In this document: one piece after another, positions 39,861 through 54,400 of the stretch
Position numbering within the stretch: the stretch's first letter is position 1
Layout of the letters: every line of letters starts with the position of its first letter
DNA from: Lates calcarifer
Taxonomy: Eukaryota > Chordata > Actinopteri > Centropomidae
NCBI RefSeq assembly: GCF_001640805.2
Contig: NC_066844.1
Location: 15,677,543-15,741,542 of the forward strand
Length of the DNA: 64,000 nt
Direction: 5' to 3'
The notes under the pieces: generated by a model
Databases searched by the model: none
The model's input: only the letters and a program-made list of their open reading frames with translations
Told to the model about the DNA's origin: nothing
Made by a program: the position numbers and the translations under genes

Positions 39861-42800
39861 TACCTATTTTTAAGCTTTGAGATGATAGGAATTAAGTGAC
39901 AGGATTTTCAGAAACAGAGTGAAATGTCAGATTCATCCCAATCAAATTTTGTCATTTTCATTTCAATATTCCCTCTTTCAGTTACTTTGTGAAAGTGTCT
40001 ATTTCTATAATTCACTTCCTGTATTGATTCAACCTTGACAAATGTCCCCTCCTATAAATACCTAGGAATATGCAGTTACATCCTAGACATGTTTTATCAC
40101 CTACATGACATTCTATACATGAAATGGATAAAGAGCTGGTGTTGCTGTGCATAATGCTCCCCGCTTATGACATCTTAATTAGCAGCATCTGCACTCGTTC
40201 ACAGCAGTATGCGTGTATGACAAACTCCCTAAGTCACCAGAGTCTACTGGGACTTAGTTCTAATGACTGTTGACTATTTCTCATTCAGCGACTGAGCATT
40301 CATTGCAGTCCTCCAAGGGTTGGTTCCCCCACGTGCACACTCCCACGTCAGGCCATGACCTTGTCAAACCTACCCACCTTGAGGATTAAACAGAGATGGG
40401 GACTAGTGGTTTGGCATCAATGGAAGCACTCTGGAGATTCCTGGGAGAGGGTGTATTCAAGTGTTTGCTGCTGATAAGTGTGTGTGGGTGTGTGCATATA
40501 TATGAGTCTTCAAATGGATATTTGTTTTCATTGCAGTGTGTGCCTGTATGTTTTCGCAGACATATGACACATGCATACAATAGTGCATTGCATGTGGGTG
40601 TAGTTGCCTTTGCATGCATTTCTATGTGGATATGCAGGTGATAGAAACAATAACAGGGACTGTATAATATAATCTAACACAGGACAGGACACCACTGCAT
40701 ACTGCACTATGGCCTTTAATTTTACCATACAGTGGGATTAACACCTTGACACCTCTATCTGTGATACAGACATATTGATTCGATATCTGTTTGTCAACAC
40801 CTGTAAGGCAGAAGGATTGAAGATTAAAATCGAACATCATATGCTTTACAAATACATAATTACTTCATATTATGCAGGTGTTGCTATTATTAGATCTACC
40901 CACGGCAGGAGTAAACACAATAACAAACAGTATGTTCCCTCCCCTCATCTGCCCCCTCCAATATAAGACAAATCAATTTGAATTCACTTGAGAAATGAAT
41001 GACACACTGTTTGCGAGCCCCTGCTCTGCTTTTCATTTAGCATCAGCTGGAGAGAGCAGGAGGCGAACTGCATCACATTACAATGACAGCATAGCAATAG
41101 ACAGGGGCCAACCCTCCTTTTATAAACACTTAATCTCCATGCTTGTGAATGTCCTTTGATTTGTGACCTTTAGAGCCATGGGGCAGGCTCTGTGTGTCCC
41201 TGTAAAAGGACTGCTCCACCCACCCTCCATCCTGGTGGCTCAGTGATTAATGCCCTGCCCTCATCTTTTACTCTTTTACTGCTTGAGTCTGTCACATAGT
41301 GTTCTTAGCTCTTTAAAAAGTTAATGTTATGTCTGAAATGTAGCTTGGTTTTACCTCATCTCCTCCTCCATAGGAGAATATTCTGCCTAACACTTGTTGC
41401 TTTATAAAGGTGCAAAGTCCAATTATTCAGCGATAACAATAATGTAACATAAAGAAGCGCTGATTAAATTCCAGTCACTCCCCTGTCAGTGACTTTGTCA
41501 CAAGGCTATCTATCCAAAGACTTCTTTAATCTGATCGCTTCATGTGGATCGCAAGTGGATTTTCGTTCCTCTCTGAGCCCCTACTATTCATGTTTTATTA
41601 ATGTCATATGCTGTCGAGTTGGGCTCTCCTAACTGACTTACCAAGTCATCCCTTTCCTTGTCACAAATCAAATTAGCCCAGGCTGTGATTAATCATCAGG
41701 CGGAGCACCCAGTGAAAGGGGGCTGACACCTTATTAATTTCCTTAATTACATCTTGTATTAGGTTTCAGAATCGTCCCGTCTAATTATGCCGCCTTTGAC
41801 TCCCAACTCTTTCAACCTGGCTACACAAATTATTTGTGCAACCAGGGGTATTTAAATGGATTTCATTTAATATAGGCGAGTGTGATTAATGTAATAACGA
41901 TGGGGGTGGGGTGGTGGGGGGTGTTCAGGTGGAAGGTTTTCAAACGACTTTGCTTTCAGTTCTTTCATTTGTTACACAACAGAAAGCCAGGGATAGGCTT
42001 CAAAGTTGGGTCATGCACCATTTTACACACCATGTTTGAAATAGGCATTACATCATCTTGCAAAGTTTGACTTTGAGTTAATATTACCGGGAATTATTGA
42101 TTACTGTAGCCTTGATTTTTGCCATATTAAAGTGAATGAATTGTGGAAAATAAGATCAGAGATATTCCTGTGAGTCTTGTGAGTATTTTTCAGATAGATT
42201 TGCTCAAAAGGCTGCCCTGCTGAATGTTAAAAAAACATGTATTTTAGCCTTGCCCTTTATGTTATGTGTTAGTGTCTTCACACTTATAAAATATCATGTT
42301 CTTAAATGTACAACAGCGTCTTTAAAAGGTGTAATTTCATTGCTTCTCATATAAAGCCCAGAGAATATCAATATATTGCTATTTAACATGCAGTAAAACA
42401 AATATCTGACTGCTGCAGCACAGCACTGGGCTTCCGGGTAGCAGAAAATTATGAATCAGCCAAATGATCAACACATTTCATATAAGCTCGTGGATAGGCT
42501 CGCAGAGCTTTGCTGCCACTGTCATTATTTGTGTTTAGAAGGCAATTCTGGAGGTGCTGAAATGAAAAAGAGAGATTATGTGGCTGAGTGCACACACAGT
42601 GCCTATGAATCATAGGAGAAGGACTGTGCTGTTTAATCGATGACACAGTCCAGGCATTCATTTACTAAGTTGTTCATATGGGGAGCGAGTTTAAATAGTT
42701 TTGCTCTGAGCACTTCAGGAAAATGCACTGCCAGTGTTATATGAAATGAGAGCGGTGGCTTGGGACATCCCTATATCGGCCTGCAGTGTACCGGCGATCA

Positions 42801-43352
42801 CAGTTTCTCTCCAGCTGAAGCTTTCACATTAAAACTTTGCTATACTGAAAATTGCTTCATGTAAAACACAGAGAACTGCTTTCATATGTACTACATGGAC
42901 TCAGTGAAGCATAGCTGTTCCTGCTGTAAGTGCTTTTTTTTTTAGATGCACATTCTAATAGGCAATCACTACCTTTTATGCTGGAGTTGCTGGATGAAAT
43001 GGTCAGTCAGAGGTGAAAGGTGCACCCCACTGACAATCACTGGGCCACAAAAGCATGTAATTTTATGGTACTTTCTGAGGTGTGTGTAAACATATGCAAA
43101 TGTATAACAGTGAGTCAGAAGTACATCATGGATGTGTGAGGCTTTGGTGACAAAAAAACAGTTAACTTCACAGCTTGGCAAAACAACATCTGGAGCACCA
43201 ACACAATATTAGACAAGTGCAAGCTCCTCTGCTTCTGATATATTATTCTTCTCTATAGCGTTCTTAGATGAATATCACTGGTCAAGTGAGCTTCGCTTAA
43301 TATTATATATTAAGTCACTGAGGGAAAAAAAAAACTAAAAAAAAATATAATA

Positions 43353-43353
43353 T

Positions 43354-43393
<40 letters not shown>
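43353..43393. repeat. (CA)n(TA)n microsatellite
   Basis: A short CACACA run passes into about 16 TA units, following an A-rich stretch. Confidence 0.95.
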
Positions 43394-43397
<4 letters not shown>

Positions 43398-43789
43398 TCA
43401 GTGACTTGCATTATGACAGCTTTGTGTCACCTACAGTTATTATGTATACATAAGCCTATTTGTCTTCTATTTGCTGTCTGTCAGGGAGAGTATGATACAA
43501 CAGAGAAGCTAATACAGAAAAATACTTGTGCTACATAAGTCACTTAGTTGACAAAGTCACTTTTCAAACTCTGATCAACCACAGTGTTTTTTACGAAGCT
43601 GTTCTAGTGTAAAATATTCATATTGGATATTCTTCTGTATGTGACTGAGTGTAACTAGTTATGCAAGTGAAACTGTGCCAGTGTAGTTAGAAAGCTAGAA
43701 TTACTGCCTCTGGTCACAATCTTCCCTTGTGTTCCTGACTTATGGTGCTGAATGGTAGCCAGAAACACATTTTGTATAACATTATGACA

Positions 43790-44003
43790 ATGAAGTTGAC
43801 CTTTGACCTTTTGGATATCATCATTTTATCCTATTAGACAGTTGTGTGAAATGTTGTCAAAGTGAGTGCATTAATTCTTGACTTATAATCAGTTCGTCTT
43901 TGAGGTAAAGTGGACATTTATGCATCCACAAGAATGGATGGTTGGACAAGCAACCTGAAAACATTATGCTTCTGGCCACAGCTGTCGCTGGTGCAGAGGC
44001 ATG
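43790..44003 (+). repeat. teleost interspersed repeat
   Basis: It contains TTGACCTTTGACCTTTTGGA, ATCATCATTTTATCCTATTA and CAACCTGAAAACATTATGCT, then GGCCACAGCTGTCGCTGG and GCAGAGGCAT. I recognise this order of motifs as a widespread unclassified teleost repeat, usually ending 'cccgaaaacataatgcctcc' and then GCGGAGGCAT. It is degenerate and non-coding. The recognition is from memory. Confidence 0.6.
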
Positions 44004-47000
44004 ATAAAACTACTCTATATGAGATAATAGTGAGAGGTCCTTGTTGACTGCATCTATCCAGAGAGAGGACAGCGATTTCTCCCTAATAGATCCATGAGGG
44101 ACAAAGAGTGAACTGGGCACTCTTTGCTAAGCATCCTGGATTTCTGGCATAGATTCTTATGCATCTGTGTGTTTTCAGGACCTATATTTGTTCAGGCATC
44201 ATGGCCATTTTAAATTTATGTCAGCTAGATTTTCTACAGTCATCATGTAGTATGTCAAAACTATGACCATAAAGGCTTGTCATACAATATATTGTGCTGC
44301 AGTCCTCCAAACTGTTATTCCCTTTGACATCAAACAGAATACCATGCTTATGAGATGTGAGAGGCTATTACATAATATTGTTTATGTAGACTAATTCTGA
44401 TGGGTTCTTTTTATACTTGTGAACATATCATAAAAAAAATGCAGGTTATGTGTAGAGCTGCTGCAACATGATTTAATGACGTGGGCAATTTGCAGTTCTT
44501 TTGTGATGGATGGAGGCTGGTTATAACACAGCACCTTGTGTTACAGCGGAACCTTTTGCGTGGTCTGCCTGTCTAGCTGCACTCATCAATGTAGTCTGAC
44601 AAATAAAATGCATTGTGGTGATGGCTCAGGCAGTAGTATCTCACTTCCAATGTGGATCAATGGCCATCGCCTTGAGACAGAGACACCATTCTATTTGGGA
44701 TGATAGCTTGGGGGAAAACAAGGTGGGGAAGGTAATACAAAATAGAAATACCCTGGACAGTCATACACAGGCACTGTCGTGGGAATAACATCTAAATTGA
44801 TTTCTGCACCATGCTCATGTTAACATTCCATTCTAGCAGAAAGGTTTGCTATACTGGCTACTTAGATAAAGGAAGGCATACTGCCCTCTGTCTGCTTGTG
44901 TGTCAGTACACTTGATGGTGGGTTATGGTGATTTGCCAAACAGAGTAGACTGCTGTGAGTTGTATACATTTAGGGCCAGGATAGCACATTATGGTAATTT
45001 ACACTAAATTCTGGTTTGATAGCCTCTCACACAATTGTCTCCTTACAGTACCTTAAGTAAGTAACGCCTGCTCGTGATCTTGGCACTGTACAGAGTATGA
45101 GCATGGCACTTAGATTTCACCTGCCTAAGCGAAATGATAGTATTGAATCTAAATGAGGCATGCTTGGCCCTCCAGGGTGGCTCTGTCTCCTCCAGGTCCA
45201 AAAACTGTGTCCTTCACAATTCCTGCTTGCCCTTGTACCTCTCATTTGCATACCAGAGAATGAGGCAGCTCATTGGCTGAGGGTGGAATTGGGAAAAGCA
45301 GTTCCATCCTGCACCTATTAGACAATCATCTTTGCCATTAACCCAGACTAAAGACTCTGCTGAGAGCTGTTTCTAACAATGCTGCATCAGTGTGTTAATA
45401 TGAGACACAGAGAGTAATGAGTTTATACACAGATTAAATAAATAAGAGACATACGTAATACATTACACACTACAGTGTAGGTAAAATCCACATCTACACA
45501 TTCAGTGTACCAGTTGTTATTAGTAAATGTTTTTGCAAAGCAAAATGAAAGTTTTCCAACATGATATTTAGCAGTGATAGCTAACATGTTGCACTGAGAC
45601 AGAAAATTACATTTGTTTCAAATTAATTTACCAAATGTCAATTTTGATTAAGCTAACTTTTTCCCTGTGTAAACAGTGTCTGTTTTTCTGCTCTATACTG
45701 CGTTTTTTTTCTGTTATTTTGATTCTTTTTAAAATCATATAAAGCTCAAAGGTTTTTATGAATTGTTATGGCTTCATGTCTGGAGTTTTGTGATATGTTT
45801 TAATGAAAAAGGACACTGATTCAGTTTCAAAGGCAGTAGGATGAAAAGGACTTTTAGTGCAAAGTCCTTGAAGCATGATATAATGTAGAGCAGACCAAGC
45901 TGGGTAATGAATGAATACAGACATTCATCTTGACAATTTTTATGTGAAAGAGGTGAGAGTTTAAATCCATTAAATTGTCTCTTAGTAGAATAATATTAGC
46001 CTGATGAGGAATTATGCCTGAACCCAACATGTGCTTGTCATATACTAAACATGGATTTGGTTGACAATCATGGTGTACCAGTGTAAACACAGGGACTTTC
46101 TTTATATCGCTCTTTTTTCCACATTACTTTGTGGATTAATGCCATAGGAATCTTAGAACTGTATGGTGACTCAGTGCTGAGCACTGTCACTTTATTGGAA
46201 GAAAGTATGTTCTCACTGTGTCTGGATGGGGTTTTTTTTTTTTTTTTCAAGCGTTGTAGTTTCCTCCCACAGTGGAGACATGAAGGTTATATGAACCGGA
46301 AACAGAATAAGCAGTATATCTAAGAGTCTCAGTTATCAACATTATATTCTATGTAAGACCTACTGTTTTAGTCTTGAGGACATTATCCAGTCCATCCTAG
46401 ATGCTTGATTAGTTGTGACTGGTGGTGAGTCTCAGTCATTGGGTCAGTCACAATTGTGACAAAAGTGTTGAGGCCATGTGAGCTGTAAAGGTCATGTGGC
46501 AGTCATACATGAGTCATCAGTGTCTCATGAATTAAATTGTGAATTGTTGGTGTAGAGTGCAGTGAAGCCTCTTTGAGATAATTTAAGATTCAACTTGAAG
46601 GTTTCTTTCAATCAGTTAAATATGTACTTGGATTTATAGAGTAAAAACTATAGATTACTAAACACGGGCAGCTTCACAGAGACTGAAAGAGAAATTATCG
46701 CATGGACCCAGTGACATGGAAAAACTTTTTGGTCAGTGTGTAGGCAAGACAAATGCTTTAGTTATCCTTTCCATCGTCCAAACTTTAGATAAGTTCACTG
46801 CAGCATACTGTGTGTGTGGGCAGGTTTGGACTGACGGACCGGTGCTTTGTCTCTGGCAGGCAGCCCTGAAGGCCAGGCTGCTGTTGTGAACTCTCCATGA
46901 GAACTTGGACAGACAGCATGAAATTTCATTTGACCTCCACTAAAAAATGCCAAATTACAATCTGTACCTGGTTATTATAAACATTATATACTTTTGCACA

Positions 47001-50000
47001 CAAGAAATTTGCTAATATACTATTATCATTTTTTCTGCTTCAGGGTGATGTTTTAAACATATTTTGTGAGAATATTTGATAGATATATAAACAAATAAAT
47101 AAATAAGTGAATGCACTGAGTGACCAGGGAGTCAATAAACCCATATGATGTAATACAATGTAATACCAGAACACAAAGATGTTTTTTACTGCACTGCGGG
47201 GGTTTCTATTTTCTGGTTAGTCAGTATACAGGTATGTAACAAAATATGTTCTTGTGCTTTTCAACAGTCAAGTGTATGTTAAGCCTGTGTGGTGGGCTGA
47301 GTGTCCTTATCCTTTTGTGATGGTGCCATTGTGATAACAGCAGACTGTTCGCACTGTCTGTGTAGACCAGAGAGACTCCTGAAAAGGTCATGAAAGCAAA
47401 TGATTGAAAGCCAGTATTTCTGTACATTTCTGTATTATTATGCAATATCTTTTTGTGCTGTTTTGAAATGGACAGGTTGAAGGTGGAATGAGACTCAAGC
47501 TAAACCTACGTGACTTATAAAAATGTACATGGCATGCTTGTATACGCCCCTCAGGCCTGGAATAACGTATTACCTCCTTTCTCTACCTGATCCCTCTCTT
47601 TTCCAAATCCAGCTCTTGGTCATTCATTCTCAAGTGGCAAACAGCTCAGTGAGAGTCAGTGTGTTGATGTCGGTCCGGCTGTGTGGAGACACTGCTGTGA
47701 AAAATGCTCTCTGTTTAATGGGAAAGTGTGAAGTCTGAAATCTCCCGGGAAGGCTGGTCTGTGACGACATTGGTGCCCCTGGTGGGACAAGACCTGTCGT
47801 GCTCAACACTTGTGCGATCATGTAGAACATGATGGATCTCGTTGTTTGACCCCTTGCAAGTTGCTGTGTTTTGGGTTGAAACAGGAGAGGAAATAATAGT
47901 AAAGAAGCAGGAGAGAAATAAATTATCATTATGACAGCTGCTGACAATCATTGACTGGCAAGTCATTTGGCTGACAAGTGTATTGGTAGTTGGCGGGCAT
48001 GGCGCAGTTTCATGGGACTAGGACAGTGATGTATTGTGTACCCATCGGAGTGTTCATTCGTTATGAACAACAGTGTTGCAGCAGACCACTGGTGTGTTTC
48101 ACTCAACACTATGTCGTTTCCTGCTTTGACCTTGTTTAGTTCTACAATCTTAAGAAACTGTTGCACAAATGTAACTGTAGGATTCTTTGCATCAACTTTT
48201 TGATCTTTGTGATGACTGTGGTGTCCTGTAAAGGATCACATCTTCCTCATTAACTTGTTAGTTACAATGGTGCCGATAACGTGTATAATGACATGTAATT
48301 TTCCCATTTCTTATGTCCAGTGATTAAAAGAATTAATCAAGAATCTACCCTAACAAAAGACTGTCTGATATCATTACATTTCATGGAAAATGGGCCTCTG
48401 GTAATAATGCCTGAAGCCACTGAACAGCTATCATTGAGACCAAGTTTTAGTGTCATTAACGATTTTGAGACGTTCTTAGTTGTCCAGCTCCAGTGGATGT
48501 TCATTGTAAAGGCGACATTCACAGTGACTCATGCCCATAATGACTATAATTACAAACCGCAAAGCCCCCACAGGTATGGAGTGTGCCCTTTCCACAAATT
48601 ACAGGTTGCTGTGCAAAATGATTAAAGAATATGAATGTGATAAAGTGCAAAGACAGGAAGTGCTGTCAAAGAGTCATGGAAGCTTCTACTAAAAGCTTCT
48701 AAAAGCAACCAAGCATTTAACTTCTACGCGGGGCAAAAGTTTAGGATTTACTTGAGATACCCTTGGAAGTTAATAATGCAAGTTTTATAAACAACGTCCA
48801 ATATCTTCTGCACACGTCTTGGCTGCATGAAAAAGGTTGTCCTTGCTGTCAGGCGTTGATTAGCCGTTCAGCATGATGTGGACATGACTCTGTCTCTGTG
48901 TGTCGATGGGGAGGTCAGCAGGGCTTGATGGATGTCTCACTTTTGAGATTGCTCAGCGCCGTGGAGAGGGAGGAGGACCCGGCCCCTGTTATCTATTCAT
49001 GCTGTGTTCTTTTCTGCTCTGCCTAAAATGGAGCAGGACCTTCCTCCACAGCATGACTCCATCATTTCTGGATAGAGCTAAGGAGTGCATAAAAGAGAAT
49101 AAGAAAAAGCACCTCTTCCATTTCTGATCCCCAAGCACCTTTTAAGCAAAAATCCACTTAGAACTTGCATAAGTAGGGAGGGAGAAATCCCTTGATTTTC
49201 TACACAAGCATTGAATTTGAGGATAATCTTCACAGTGTGTCGTTGTGGGACGCCTGCCTCACAGACGCTCTAAAAATACACACAGAACTATGGTAAAACA
49301 GACAAATGCAGTCATATGCTCACATGTATCCATTTGCAGCAACAGAAAAGCACCCAGAGACACTCTCATACAAACACATAAACTCATTCCCTGACTCATT
49401 TTCTTTTTGCACAAGCTCAATAAGACTGCAGGACAGTGAATCCTATTAGATATGAGAAAACAAAGACGGGAACGGCTCATTGAAGAGGGAAAAACACACT
49501 CTCTCGCCTCTCTCCCTTAGCATATTCCTTCATGATTCTGGCAAGACCACTGGGAGATTGATGTATCTGTCTTCCCCATACCTTCTGTGACTGCTCAGCG
49601 AGGCACCGGGCTCCATGAAACTAGCCAAAATCCTAAATGATGAATGTACACTAGTGCGTCCACTGGGAGAAGAAACAAATCTCATATCAGCCGAGAGGAG
49701 GAGGCTGATATTGAAAATCATCTGGAATTTCGCCTGGCACAATATTGGAAATCTTTATTCTAATTGCGTGAATGAATTGAATGTGCTGTTCTGATAAATC
49801 CACTCTGCCACCAAGGGAATTGTAGAAATGAAGCATCACAGATTTGTTTGTGTGTTTACAGCATGTGTGTGTTTGACTGCCCGTAAGTCATTTTCATACT
49901 CGCCTTGTGCTGTTGTTGATTGCTTGTTTACTCAAGCATAAACTCTGTTCACAATGTTAACATATCATATAAATGAAACTCTTGACAAGATCTTCCACCC

Positions 50001-50101
50001 ACATATTACAACATATCAAATAGTCATCGGAGGAACATTTTTCAAAATATCGGTTACCATATGAAGGAATGGGAGACAGCATATCAGTATAGAAAACCAT
50101 T

Positions 50102-51443
50102 TTTATTTCTCATAAGGCTGTCCTGTAATGTACTTATATCTACTGGGGGATAACTATATGTTTCTCCATTGTGACTAATACTTTCTCACTGTCATTTTGA
50201 ATAAATCATCTCTCTCTGGTGTGTGAGAGGGAGATCTATACGACAAACACAGTAAAGTTGTCGGTCCATGACCAGTCTCCACAGCTGAAACAGACACTAA
50301 ATGTCCGATTATGGTCCCAGTTTTTCCTGATGCTGTTCTAAGTCCCTAATGTATCGGAAGTGGAAAGCTCAGGGGTTGTTGTTAGTGCTGCTGTCTTTTG
50401 TGAGGCAGTTCTATACAGTGTTTTCCTCAACTTTACAGAAACTACAAGCATTTTCTGGCTTAACCAACAGAATTGCTGAATGACGAAAGTGACCAAGACT
50501 TATTTTTATGATTCCATTGTGGCTTTTTCCAATGCAAGCATACACTGCAAAGCAGTCCTATACACACCGTACTGGGACAACAACCTCTGCATTATATTCA
50601 GGGGCTGATCAATATTTGGAGCTCCTAATAGAGTCTTAAATATATTTTTCAGCTTCTTGGATCTGTCATCTTATATGTAATGTATTTATATATGTATATA
50701 TACACAAATTATCTTACATACAAAGAAATTAACTGCTCATGAATTTACATTGGGCATGCCCACGAATAAAAGTCAAATTCAAATGTCCATCGTGTATTGT
50801 GAAGGTGAGGCCATGGGAGCAGACGCTAAAGCCTCCTAGAGACTCTTCATTATAGCATTATAGGCTGCTAGTGGTTGTGTTCACAGAAAATCCAGTGTTT
50901 TTCAGCTAAATCTCATCCATGTCTTCACAGCAAAGCCATCCTGCTAAAGTACTGAGTCTGATACAAATGTCTTCCACACAGAAATAAAAGGATATCAAGG
51001 TAATTTTCTCTCCCACAGTTCTGTGGATCCTATGTTGAGGTCCATGTAAGCTCCTCAGCCCGTTTACCTTCAGGCAGACGGGGCGAATGTCTTCAAATGA
51101 TGTTTTAACAACCTCTAAATAACCCCTGCTAAGCTGTTTCAGTTTCTGAGGGGGGAGACAGAGAGAGGGAAACAGAGAGAGAGTAGGTCGGTAACTGGCC
51201 ACAGCTGTGTGGAAGAGGAGAGTCACCAACATGGGGCTCATTGATCAAACAGGGGATTAGTCTGGTTTCAAATCCTTGGCACCACGCGAGCAAAGCTGTT
51301 TTATCTGGGTGGATATCCTTTCTGTGGTCCCAGGTAATCCAGTCAGTAGCCGTGGATGTAATAGTTTTAGTCCGTTTGGTGGGAAGAGAAAGGGTAGATG
51401 AGGGGAAGAGCCTGGCACGCAGCCCTGCAATGGGAGCTCTCTG
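50102..51443 (-). other. tafa1: probable tafa1 3'UTR
   Basis: The first AATAAA found downstream of the tafa1 stop on the minus strand is at 50107-50102, giving a 3'UTR of about 1.3 kb. The poly(A) site is inferred from the hexamer alone; no transcript evidence is available. Confidence 0.35.
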
Positions 51444-51461
51444 TTAGGTCCTGGGATGAAT
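51444..51461 (-). CDS. tafa1: tafa1 last coding exon: I-H-P-R-T-stop
   Basis: Read on the minus strand, a CT-rich tract and GTTGCAG end at 51462, then ATT CAT CCC AGG ACC TAA follows. This is exactly the TAFA1 C-terminus and is in phase 0 with the exon at 57709-57833. Only 18 coding bases are in this exon. The 189-codon ORF covering it runs in a different frame and is a shadow. Confidence 0.92.
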   Translation of the reverse strand: MHPRT

Positions 51462-54400
51462 CTGCAACACAGGAGGAGGAAGAGGAGAGGAGAGAAAACA
51501 CACATACACTTAGATAGAACAAAGGCATACAAGTGTGCGAGGATTAGACCCTGAAGAATTGCTCCGTTCGCATGTTTCAAAAACAAGGGGAGTCTTTTGA
51601 ACTGTGGAGGCTTTGTACAGCCCCGTCTCACCTCCTGGTTCCTGCTGCTACTAAAAACAGACAGCTTATATGAGTGGAAACAACGCTGAAAATTGAGGTG
51701 TTTTTGGCATTTATAGGTATACTGGGATATATCAGGAAAAAGCTTTATAAAAAAAAACAAAAAACCAAAACAAAGCTTGTGTGTTTCCATGCTGTGTTTG
51801 TCTGCTTCACACGTTGACTCTGGCATATTTTTGACTTTATCTCAGACTATTTTAGCCACATCCTTTCCACCCCCAGCTCGCCTGCCCCCCCCCCCCAACC
51901 CTCATTTGCACCTTCATACCAGGCCAGCCAATCAAAGCTGAGGATTTTCCTCCAACCTGATAAAATGACTTTGGCTTTGCTAAATGGGATCGGGGGGCCC
52001 CCGCTGTGGAGTCTGAGCTGTCTCTCCGTGACTCTGGTTCAGGGACTCTTATTCAGCCTCAGTTGCAGACCTGGACACATTTCAATGGTACATTGTGCAA
52101 CCTTGAGACTGCTATTGAATGTCCCGCTTTTCAGCATCCTGTGCAACCTGAGGCTCAATAAAAACTGTGTGCATGATGTCTACAATAGTTAAAGCAGTTG
52201 AGTTCTCTGCCCTCCTATGACCGTCTACACAGCCAAAGCGTGTAAATATTTCTTTAACTGGCTCTTTTTTTTCCCACATTTTCCAGTTATTTTACTGCTT
52301 TAAGATTTTACAAAGAAAAAAATTATGAAGTCACCTGCATGCTGTGGAGCCAATTAGAGATCCCATAATCCTGTTCAACTAAGAAATACAGCCATGACAT
52401 TTCCAGCAGGCTTGGCAGGTGGTAGCCAGGTGTGTGGATTTGATTGTGAAGGGTGCTGCTTGGGACTCTTTGAGTTGTAGCACACATCAATAGAGAGTCT
52501 CAGAGCTCCAGTATGTTGGACATGCTAGCAAGAGAGCCAAATTATTTTATTAACTTTTTTTTGTGGGTAGACTGGTGTGCACCTGTACTCACCTACTGTA
52601 GAGTGTATTATTTTGGGATTATGCTTCAGAGAGCAATCTGACTCTCAGGCATTATAATTTGAGTTTAATTTAACATCAACATGAAACAGACAACATAATG
52701 CAGTGCAGTTATATTGTTGGTTGATTGCATTTAATTTGACATGATTTGATAGACTGCAAAAAATCTTAATTCCAATCAAATCATTTAGTTCATTTTAGAG
52801 TCATAAACTATTCTTTGAAAAACTGAATGCAGTGATATTAGTTCGCCAGTTTTCAATCCAGATCAACTTATTTTAAAAGAATAAAGTATCGTTTACAGTT
52901 CTGATGCTTTCCTTTTGTCAGAATGGGTATGTTTTCAGTTCTGTTTGTTTCTGGTGGATCCAACTAATACACTTAATTGAATGAATGAGCATTTTTTTTT
53001 TTTTGTATTTTGATGCAGATGCAGATCCGAATTTAGATTAATCATTTCATAACATTTTCTACTACTAAAATAACATATTTGCAGGATTGCACAGCTTTGA
53101 CAGCTGTACGTGTCTATGATGCCAGAAAGTTTCTGAAACAAGGGAGGCGTCGGTGTAAATTTGGATTTATTTTTTTTAAAGCTCAAATAACTTGTTAAGA
53201 CAAATGGCACATGACCTATCTTGCAGTTCCATGTAAAAGAAACACATAATTGACATACAGATTACTCATGCATTCTGCTTTACTGACTATATCATGCCTG
53301 CTTAGGTAGTTGCGCTGCAGCTGTTCCCTCGTGTGCTCAAAGTAGCTTCAAAATCTCTGATTTAACATGTTGATTTCTCCTCCAGGTCTTATCACAGCAT
53401 CTCTCTTTTGCTCTTTTCTCTCATGATCCTTAAACAAAGTAATTCTCTGGGCTCATCTGTCCAGCATTTGCATTTGTATCATCTACTGTATGACGATATA
53501 TCAAGATATTGGAGCAGAGAATGACCTCTGCAAGAACAAGAGCAGTAACAGGTTACATATTACGGCTCACTCTCTGTCTCAGACACAATCCACCAGAGGT
53601 TTGTTAGCGGGAGAAGAGGGGTTGTATGCAAATGCTGTCATTTCAACCCGCATGCGTGAGAGTGTGTGTGTGTGTGTGTGAGACTAAAAGTGTCCTCTGT
53701 TCTTTTTTGTCCTCTGTCTCTTCAAATGAACAGTGCAGCAGGTAGCAGCGGATTGCTCAAGGATTTCCTGCCTGTCCCATCTTTGCTGGAACTAAGCCAT
53801 CTGCATTCTAATTTGCTGGCCGCATTAAATTGCAATTTACTCAGACTTCAGTTAGTAAAAGGAGCCAAGGACAATTGCCTTAGCAAAAGAATTTAGTGCA
53901 AACACAGCCTACCCTTTCCCCCCTTTTTTGTTTAGTGCTGCGCAAATCAATCATGCCAGCTGAGAAACCTCTTCAAACAGCACTAAAGAGCACCCTCTAA
54001 AAACAGAAGACTCCAGACAACAAAATACATCAAGATCCATTTAATGTGACATTGACAATGGAAAAAGCAAACGAGTATAAATTAATCAGTAGCACTTGGA
54101 ATGAACTCCTCCACCCTAAACCTGTATAAAAATGTCATGAGGATGACAACCTGGGCAGCTTACAGACTTAAAAAATGCTGTTTATTATTTATCCTTAGTT
54201 TTGCAGTTTTATATATAATTTTATGTTTGTCTTCGCGATGACATCATACAGGAGTGAAAGAGGAGGAGGATTAGGAGAGGTGTTGTCAAGCACAGAGGTG
54301 AAACAGATGATTTTCTTTGTGAGGTTGAACTGTATGTGACATGGCTGCTTGGCGTTCATTTTGACTAACTGCAGAATGCGGTCGTCCGATTTGACAAATT

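Larger units (their letters stand above)
39870..50101. other. intergenic DNA, no gene seen
   Basis: It holds a teleost repeat at 43790-44003, a TA microsatellite at 43353-43393, a poly(T) run at about 46231-46248, and two complex AT-rich segments (about 41640-41900 and 49590-49770) that look like regulatory elements. The ORFs of 60-105 codons are judged to be chance. Confidence 0.55.

Noticed and set aside
41230..41280. tRNA-like GGTGGCTCAGTGATTAATG, possible tRNA-derived SINE head
   Set aside because: No B box at the right spacing, no cloverleaf and no SINE tail could be made out.
51295..51320. A minus-strand I-H-P-like segment (ATC CAC CCA GAT) considered as the tafa1 C-terminus
   Set aside because: It lacks an acceptor and R-T-stop; the site at 51444-51461 fits completely.
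51257..51826. 189-residue minus-strand ORF over the tafa1 terminal exon
   Set aside because: It runs in a different frame from the I-H-P-R-T exon and spans intron, polypyrimidine tract and 3'UTR.
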